Of a stretch of 61,432 nucleotides of DNA, positions 56,288 to 61,432 are shown one piece after another (the stretch's first letter is position 1; each line of letters starts with the position of its first letter). The notes beneath the pieces are model-generated. The model worked only from the letters and a program-made list of their open reading frames with translations. It did not search any database and had not been told where the DNA came from. Position numbers and translations under genes: made by a program. This DNA comes from JBAQMG01 sp049302575. GTDB taxonomy: Bacteria > Bacillota > Desulfitobacteriia > Desulfitobacteriales > Desulfitobacteriaceae. The DNA lies in contig JBAQMG010000093.1 in NCBI GenBank assembly GCA_049302575.1, forward strand, positions 1-61,432, in the 5' to 3' direction.

Positions 56288-58318
56288 GTGCGTAATTCCG
56301 GTTTTTTGCCGGTTAATGCCGACGCGATGCGAGAACGCGGTTGGAGTGAACTAGATTTTTTAATCATCAGCGGGGATGCTTATGTCGATCATCCGAGTTT
56401 TGGAATTGCCATCATTGCTAGGGTTTTAGAAAATCAGAATTATCGAGTGGGAATAATAGCTCAACCAAAATGGCAAAATCTCGAGGCTTTTAGGACTATG
56501 GGAAAACCTCGTCTTGCTTGTTTAATATCTGGTGGTAATTTAGATTCTATGGTGAATCATTATACTGCCGCTAAGAAGAAACGCTCGAAAGATGCTTATG
56601 CACCCGGCGGTAATATTGGTTACAGGCCTGATCGAGCGACAATCGTCTACTCTAATCGTGTTCGAGAGGCTTTACCAGGTACTCCTATAATAATAGGTGG
56701 TATAGAAGCTTCTTTAAGAAGGTTTGCTCATTACGACTATTGGAGTAATCAAGTACGTCGTTCAATTCTCTTGGATAGTCAGGCTGATATGTTGGTCTAT
56801 GGGATGGGTGAAAAGCCAATTACTGAGATCGCCGAGAAACTAGCCGCAGGGATTGCTATCACGCAAATTCAAGGTGTATGTGGCACAATGGTTCCTTGGA
56901 GAGAAGCTTCTGTAGCAAAAGCTCTAGTCTTACCCGATTTTAACCAAGTACAACACGATAAACAACGTTATGCTGAAGCTTTTTGGGTACAATATCAACA
57001 ACAAGATGCCATACGCGGAAAAGCAATGTATCAAAAACATGCTCGTGAAGGGGTCTTGCAATATCCTCCGGCAAGCCCTTTAAGTCAAGCTGAGATGGAT
57101 CGGATCTATGCTCTGCCTTATATGGGTACTTATCATCCCAAGTATCAAGAACTAGGGGGAGTACCGGCGATAGAAGAGGTAGAATTCAGCTTAGTCAGTG
57201 CTAGGGGTTGTTATGGTGCCTGTTCATTTTGTGCACTTACGTTTCATCAAGGTCGCATTATTCAAAGCAGAAGTGCTGAATCTATCGTACGTGAAGCCGA
57301 GCGCTTAACTTGGAATCCCCGCTTTAAAGGCTATATTCATGATGTCGGTGGACCAACGGCCAATTTCCGTCGTCCTTCTTGTACTGAACAACTGACCAAG
57401 GGAACTTGTAATCATCGCCAGTGTCTTTACCCTCAACCTTGTGCCAAGTTAGATACCAATCATCGCGAATATATTGATTTACTTCGTCGCTTACGAGAGT
57501 TACCTAAGGTTAAGAAAGTCTTTGTGCGTTCGGGCGTTCGTTATGATACTATTCTGGCTGACCGTCAGTCGGATTTTTTACAAGAACTATGTGAACATCA
57601 TGTGAGTGGTCAATTGAAAGTTGCCCCTGAGCACGTGAGTGATACTGTTCTGAAATACATGGGTAAACCAGGGAAACAAGTGTATGAGACTTTTGTACGT
57701 CGTTTTAATGCAATAAATCAAGCAATTGGAAAAAAACAATATTTAGTTCCGTATTTGATGTCTTCACATCCTGGTAGTAGTTTAAAGGCAGCAATTGAAC
57801 TCGCGGAATATATTCGGGATATGGGAGTTAATCCCGAGCAGGTTCAAGATTTCATTCCAACGCCTGGGACTCTATCAACTTGTATGTATTATACGGAATT
57901 GGATCCGCGCACGATGGAGAAAGTATATATTCCTAAGAGCTTACATGAAAAGGCCATGCAAAGGGCATTGATTCAGTACCGAAACCCTAAAAACTATGAT
58001 TTAGTTAAAGAAGCTTTAATGCTTGAGCACAGAGCAGATTTAATTGGCTTTGGTCCTAAATGTTTAATTAAACCACGGAGAATAAATCCGCAAAGCCATT
58101 ACGTACAAGGTCCACGTCAGGGAGCGGAGCAGATAAAGGGAACAGAGAAGATAATTAGAAAGGGGAGTAAGTCCGACCAGGAAGAGCAACAAAAAAAGGG
58201 GAGAGCACTCCCAAATAAATTAAAAGCTAAGGTTAATGATAAAAAAGATGGTAATCGGGTAGTGCTTAAGGATAGACAACTCAATACGAAAAAAAGTACA
58301 CGAAAGCAAGAAGGTTAA
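56288..58318 (+). CDS. YgiQ-family radical SAM protein
   Basis: A 676-aa radical SAM enzyme of unknown reaction. It has the cluster motif CYGACSFC (C308-x3-C312-x2-C315), an N-terminal region with SRRGWSEL-like RERGWSELDFLIISGDAYVDHPSFG, the conserved GGIEASLRRFAHYDYW, and APEHVSD. The last 60 residues are a Lys-rich tail. GTG 56288 has GGGGGT upstream. The GTG at 56267 also stays in frame but lacks a site. Confidence 0.88.
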   Translation: MRNSGFLPVNADAMRERGWSELDFLIISGDAYVDHPSFGIAIIARVLENQNYRVGIIAQPKWQNLEAFRTMGKPRLACLISGGNLDSMVNHYTAAKKKRSKDAYAPGGNIGYRPDRATIVYSNRVREALPGTPIIIGGIEASLRRFAHYDYWSNQVRRSILLDSQADMLVYGMGEKPITEIAEKLAAGIAITQIQGVCGTMVPWREASVAKALVLPDFNQVQHDKQRYAEAFWVQYQQQDAIRGKAMYQKHAREGVLQYPPASPLSQAEMDRIYALPYMGTYHPKYQELGGVPAIEEVEFSLVSARGCYGACSFCALTFHQGRIIQSRSAESIVREAERLTWNPRFKGYIHDVGGPTANFRRPSCTEQLTKGTCNHRQCLYPQPCAKLDTNHREYIDLLRRLRELPKVKKVFVRSGVRYDTILADRQSDFLQELCEHHVSGQLKVAPEHVSDTVLKYMGKPGKQVYETFVRRFNAINQAIGKKQYLVPYLMSSHPGSSLKAAIELAEYIRDMGVNPEQVQDFIPTPGTLSTCMYYTELDPRTMEKVYIPKSLHEKAMQRALIQYRNPKNYDLVKEALMLEHRADLIGFGPKCLIKPRRINPQSHYVQGPRQGAEQIKGTEKIIRKGSKSDQEEQQKKGRALPNKLKAKVNDKKDGNRVVLKDRQLNTKKSTRKQEG

Positions 58319-58339
58319 TGAAGCTTTTGAGTTATGGCT

Positions 58340-58951
58340 TTAAATATTAGTTCCGAATTCTTCTGTTAAAGTTTCTTCAGTTTCATTAAAAGTAAAAACA
58401 CCTAACTCTTTGGAACGTCCTTCTTCCGCAAGCTTAACAAAATCTTCGTAAGTCAGATCTGGTTTATCATAATAAAACTTTGATAGGGAAAGCCAGACAC
58501 CAGCAGGGCTATGTTCCGGTTCGTATTGAAGGATATAGTACTCTGTTGGGTCTAAAAAGCTCTGTAAGATAACCGCTTGCTCTGGAACAATACGAATAAC
58601 TTTGGCATCCTCGTATTCTCTATTGTCTATTTGAATTAGGAATGCTTGTAAGCTGGTAAGCTCACTAGAATTACTGAGGATATCAACAGGATTATCAGTA
58701 GCTATCTTCCAGTAAAAATCCAGTTCCAAAGAATTTAGAGTTTCCATTTTTTCTGCTAACTCATCTATTCGTCGGGAAACGTTAGATGGTATAGTAAATT
58801 CTGTGCAGGAATTCGTACGGCAATGGTAAACAGGAACTAAGTTTATTTTACCTACGCCATGAACTAAATCAATCGGAATAGAACGTGTTGTAAGATAACC
58901 TATATCTTCACAACCGCAATAATCAGTAGGTTCTAAAGAAGTTTCGAACAT
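58340..58951 (-). CDS. hypothetical protein with YgiT-like zinc finger
   Basis: A 203-aa cytoplasmic protein. The first 50 residues look like an MqsA/YgiT-type zinc ribbon (DYCGCEDIG, then VYHCRTNSC) with two Cys pairs. The rest is acidic and unrecognised, with no membrane segment. GGTGATCC lies upstream of ATG on the minus strand. It stands alone and is convergent with ygiQ, 21 bp apart. Confidence 0.6.
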   Translation of the reverse strand: MFETSLEPTDYCGCEDIGYLTTRSIPIDLVHGVGKINLVPVYHCRTNSCTEFTIPSNVSRRIDELAEKMETLNSLELDFYWKIATDNPVDILSNSSELTSLQAFLIQIDNREYEDAKVIRIVPEQAVILQSFLDPTEYYILQYEPEHSPAGVWLSLSKFYYDKPDLTYEDFVKLAEEGRSKELGVFTFNETEETLTEEFGTNI

Positions 58952-59099
58952 TAAGGATCACCTCATAATCTTTTAAAATTGAAAATTCTTCTTTAAGGCA
59001 TAATACTTCTGGAAACTAGGGCTAACGATTTTTTTAAATGTACTTTTTATAATCTTCGACAAAATTAAGATTTTTCCTTTACAATTTGCTTTAGCTCTG

Positions 59100-59137
59100 T
59101 TAATTGTTAATGCTCATTTATCAGCATTAACAATTAA
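59100..59137. repeat. 15-bp inverted repeat
   Basis: TTAATTGTTAATGCT (59100-59114) and its perfect inverse (59123-59137) enclose eight bases. It lies between two divergent genes, so it is not an ordinary terminator. Confidence 0.7.
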
Positions 59138-59216
59138 CAGTTATTCTACACTCTGAAGTTTAATGCAGATTGCACGATGTAAGAATCCGATGTTCGATAC
59201 TCTAAGCCATCAAATA

Positions 59217-59290
59217 ATTATGCATTATACATTAAATAATCCGGATTGTGCATTGTGCATTGTGCATTCTGAATTCTGAATTCTGAATTG
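59217..59290. repeat. simple repeat tract before rimO
   Basis: GTGCATT occurs three times, then TCTGAAT three to four times. GCATTGTGC is shared with the tract at 42043. The 410-bp gap between 58951 and 59362 contains this, the inverted repeat and the promoter at 59303. Confidence 0.7.
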
Positions 59291-59302
59291 ATTTAAGTTT
59301 TT

Positions 59303-59332
59303 TTGACTCTTGTAGAAACGTTGGGTTATACT
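59303..59332 (+). promoter_or_regulatory. rimO-pgsA promoter
   Basis: TTGACT (59303-59308) and TATACT (59327-59332), spacing 18 bp, 30 bp before the start codon. Confidence 0.65.
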
Positions 59333-59361
59333 AATAATAAAGTAGCACGTAGAGGTGTATT

Positions 59362-60690
59362 TTGGGAAAAATTGCCGTTATTTCGTTAGGGTGTTCCAAG
59401 AATCAAGTGGATAGTGAAATTATGTCAGGGATTTTAGGAAAAGAACATCTACTGATCGATGAACCAGGTGATGCTGATGTTATAGTAGTTAATACATGTA
59501 CCTTCATCGAGACCGCCAAAGAAGAATCAATCAACACTATTTTAGAAATGGCTCGTTTTAAGGAAATGGGCTCTTGTAGAGTCCTTTTAGCAACGGGTTG
59601 TCTTGCTCAGCGTTATGGTGAGGAGTTAATGCTGGAGATACCCGAACTAGATGGAGTAATGGGTACAGGAAATTTGGATAAAATAGCAGAATTGTTGGAG
59701 AAAACTCGTGCCCAAAGAACAATCTTAATTGAACTAGGTTCTCCAGAGTTTCTTTACGATGAGACTATGCCCCGGAAACGCCTGACTCCAAAGCATTATG
59801 CTTATGTGAAAGTGGCTGAGGGCTGCGATAACTATTGTACTTATTGTGTTATTCCTCATGTGCGGGGTCACTTCCGTAGCCGTCCTGAAGAATCTATTGT
59901 CAGAGAAGTTCAGAATATGGCTTCTCAAGGAGTCAAGGAAATTCTATTAATCGCTCAGGACACTACACGATATGGCTTGGATCTGTACGGTGAACTACGT
60001 TTACCCAAACTAATTCGCTCACTGGCAGGTATTGAAGGTATAGAATGGATACGCTTGATGTATTGTTATCCTGATATGTTCACAGAGGAGCTTATCGAGA
60101 CAATGCGTCAGGAACGCAAGGTTTGTCGTTACCTAGATCTTCCTTTGCAACATGCTGATCCTAAAGTGTTGATTGAGATGAATCGACGTGGAACTATCGA
60201 AGAAGCAGAGCAATTAATTACTAGACTTCGTCAAGTAATGCCTGATATAATAATCCGTACGACAATGATCACTGGGTTTCCTGGTGAAACTGAACAAGAG
60301 TTTGAAAATCTGCTTGATTTTGTGAAACGTGTAAAGTTTGAGCGTCTGGGCGTGTTTGCTTACTCCCAAGAGGAAGGAACACCTGCCTCCCAAAGAACAG
60401 ACCAAGTTCAGGAGAATATCAAGGAAAAGAGGCGCGATCAGTTGATGCTTCTACAACAAGATATTGCTAAAAAATGTCAACAACAATTAATAGGTCAGAC
60501 TTTAACGGTTATCCTAGAGCAAAAATTACCAGATGATCGTTGGTTAGGGCGTACGGAAGCTGATGCACCGGAAATTGACGGGCAAATTTATGTTAATGTG
60601 TATAATAAAGTAGTCAGTGTTGGTGAAATGGTTCAGGTCTATATCCAGGAAGCGGATAGTTATGATTTATTAGGAGAGGTTGTCTCGTGA
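59362..60690 (+). CDS. rimO: ribosomal protein S12 methylthiotransferase RimO
   Basis: A 442-aa radical SAM enzyme that methylthiolates an aspartate of protein S12. It has the N-terminal MTTase domain (SLGCSKNQVDSE), the radical SAM triad GCDNYCTYCVIPHVRG, and a C-terminal TRAM domain. SLGCSKN separates it from MiaB. TTG 59362 follows GAGGTG. Overlaps pgsA by 4 bp. Confidence 0.95.
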   Translation: MGKIAVISLGCSKNQVDSEIMSGILGKEHLLIDEPGDADVIVVNTCTFIETAKEESINTILEMARFKEMGSCRVLLATGCLAQRYGEELMLEIPELDGVMGTGNLDKIAELLEKTRAQRTILIELGSPEFLYDETMPRKRLTPKHYAYVKVAEGCDNYCTYCVIPHVRGHFRSRPEESIVREVQNMASQGVKEILLIAQDTTRYGLDLYGELRLPKLIRSLAGIEGIEWIRLMYCYPDMFTEELIETMRQERKVCRYLDLPLQHADPKVLIEMNRRGTIEEAEQLITRLRQVMPDIIIRTTMITGFPGETEQEFENLLDFVKRVKFERLGVFAYSQEEGTPASQRTDQVQENIKEKRRDQLMLLQQDIAKKCQQQLIGQTLTVILEQKLPDDRWLGRTEADAPEIDGQIYVNVYNKVVSVGEMVQVYIQEADSYDLLGEVVS

Positions 60691-61244
60691 ATTTGCCTAA
60701 TCGTTTAACCTTAGTTCGCATAATCTTGATTCCAGTGTTCATGGCTTTTTTGCTATTGCAAGCCCCCAAAGGACATACGCTCTTTCCTCATCAGGATTTA
60801 GTTGCGGCAGTAATATTTATCTTAGCTTCCGCCACAGATGGACTGGATGGCTATATTGCCCGAAAGAGACATCAGGTTACTGTTCTGGGAAAGTTTATGG
60901 ATCCCCTGGCAGATAAGCTCTTAGTTTCTGCTGCTTTAATATCCTTAGTGGAGTTAGGTAGTGTCCCTGCTTGGGTGGCCTGGACGATCTTAGGACGGGA
61001 ATTCGCGGTAACTGGTTTAAGAGCAATTGCGGCCGCTGATGGTGTTGTCATAAGTGCCAGCAAACTAGGGAAGATCAAAACAATTACTCAAGTTGTGGCA
61101 ATCTCGGCAATTTTACTAAAAGACTGGCCGCTTAGCTATTTCGGTATCCCCATCGGAAAACCAGTTTTGTATATTGCACTGATTTTTACGATGATTTCTG
61201 GAATTGATTATTTTTTGAAAATGCGCAAGTTATTACGTAAATAA
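60687..61244 (+). CDS. pgsA: CDP-diacylglycerol-glycerol-3-phosphate 3-phosphatidyltransferase
   Basis: A 185-aa membrane enzyme making phosphatidylglycerol phosphate. The CDP-alcohol phosphotransferase motif is complete: DGLDGYIARKRHQVTVLGKFMDPLADK. GTG 60687 overlaps the rimO stop (GTGA). Four or five helices and standard length. Confidence 0.95.
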   Translation: MNLPNRLTLVRIILIPVFMAFLLLQAPKGHTLFPHQDLVAAVIFILASATDGLDGYIARKRHQVTVLGKFMDPLADKLLVSAALISLVELGSVPAWVAWTILGREFAVTGLRAIAAADGVVISASKLGKIKTITQVVAISAILLKDWPLSYFGIPIGKPVLYIALIFTMISGIDYFLKMRKLLRK

Positions 61245-61276
61245 ATATTAATTTTAATCAATTAATAATAGGTTAA

Positions 61277-61303
61277 ATCATCGAGCGAAGCTAGTTCGCT
61301 TAC
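61277..61303. repeat. dispersed repeat, copy near window end
   Basis: TCATCGAGCGAAGC-T-AGTTCGCT matches, inverted and with one change, the sequence at 21869-21894 upstream of the MFS gene. It could be a REP-like element. Confidence 0.5.
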
Positions 61304-61322
61304 ATCCTGGATTCTCACCGAC

Positions 61323-61432
61323 TCATAACAAGGTCGGCGGCTCAACTCCGAGTTTGATATAAAGATCCTTTTGCTTTTTGAGTACTTCACCCACACGTAG
61401 TTCATGACCGGGATTACTGAAGCATTCAATCA
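61323..61432 (-). CDS. 3' end of an unidentified gene (partial)
   Basis: A minus-strand frame enters from the window edge and stops at TGA (61325-61323). The last residues are GHELRVGEVLKKQK, then LYIKLGVEPPTLL. The short end resembles the C-terminus of some DDE transposases, but 35 residues are too few to tell. Repeat sequence lies just beyond its stop. Confidence 0.4.
   Translation of the reverse strand, partial: IECFSNPGHELRVGEVLKKQKDLYIKLGVEPPTLL

Noticed and set aside
59100..59137. Inverted repeat as a terminator
   Set aside because: Both flanking genes read away from it, so no transcript would end there.

Overview
The window looks like a chromosome segment of a strictly anaerobic, spore-forming Gram-positive bacterium of the Desulfosporosinus/Desulfitobacterium type (Peptococcaceae/Desulfitobacteriaceae). 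This is inferred from gene content: Firmicutes-type Shine-Dalgarno sites, TTG/GTG starts, a TepA-FtsK/SpoIIIE-RodZ-RimO-PgsA housekeeping block, many c-type haem and molybdopterin proteins, corrinoid genes, DsrE/YeeE/rhodanese sulfur genes, and signs of selenium use (selU and a probable selenocysteine codon). No rRNA or CRISPR was seen. One tRNA-Gln(CUG) is present.

Layout. 1-4.1 kb: small hypothetical genes, then a metal-responsive cadC-cadA pair with promoter and operator. 4.2-9.1 kb: topB, chrA, an HPP membrane protein and a UspA protein. 9.1-11.7 kb: a dehydratase-type iron-sulfur protein with its activating ATPase (possible double-cubane cluster system) and a DsrE-like protein. 11.7-15.9 kb: tRNA-Gln, cobalamin riboswitch, cbiMNQO cobalt transporter and a corrinoid adenosyltransferase. 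15.9-20.7 kb: an eroded accessory zone with a riboswitch stub, an ABC ATPase fragment, an AAA/PD-(D/E)XK gene, a methyltransferase beside a truncated FmdE gene, a cysteine-periodic 35-aa peptide in its own transcription unit, a second DsrE protein, and broken MerT-like and rhodanese genes. 20.7-22.3 kb: a PadR-controlled efflux pump. 22.4-23.5 kb: a tandem rhodanese lipoprotein.

24.1-32.9 kb is the centrepiece: one co-directional cluster encoding a three-haem cytochrome, a split YeeE/YedE-type sulfur transporter, a Tat-exported molybdopterin oxidoreductase with FeS and NrfD subunits, and a Rieske/cytochrome b module with a multihaem cytochrome. The second half of the transporter has an in-frame UGA exactly where the family has cysteine. 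A hairpin follows at the spacing expected of a bacterial SECIS element, so it is most likely a selenoprotein. With selU at 53.8 kb this suggests a selenium-dependent sulfur uptake and respiration system.

Three promoters in the window carry a similar C/G-rich palindrome just downstream of the -10 box (Cys-rich peptide, rhodanese lipoprotein, NifX-like protein). A degenerate fourth copy lies in front of the respiratory operon. They resemble CsoR/CstR-type operators and suggest a shared sulfur- or metal-responsive regulon.

33-46.3 kb: amidase, PlsC, ModBC, a NarL-type two-component system, HtpG, a sulfite-reductase-like ferredoxin, a Crp/Fnr regulator, a MoeA-like protein, and a MoxR/VWA pair. 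46.4-50.1 kb: NifX-like protein, biotin carrier, MeaB and a frameshifted metallo-beta-lactamase gene. 50.3-61.3 kb: the conserved housekeeping block. The window ends in the 3' end of an unidentified minus-strand gene.
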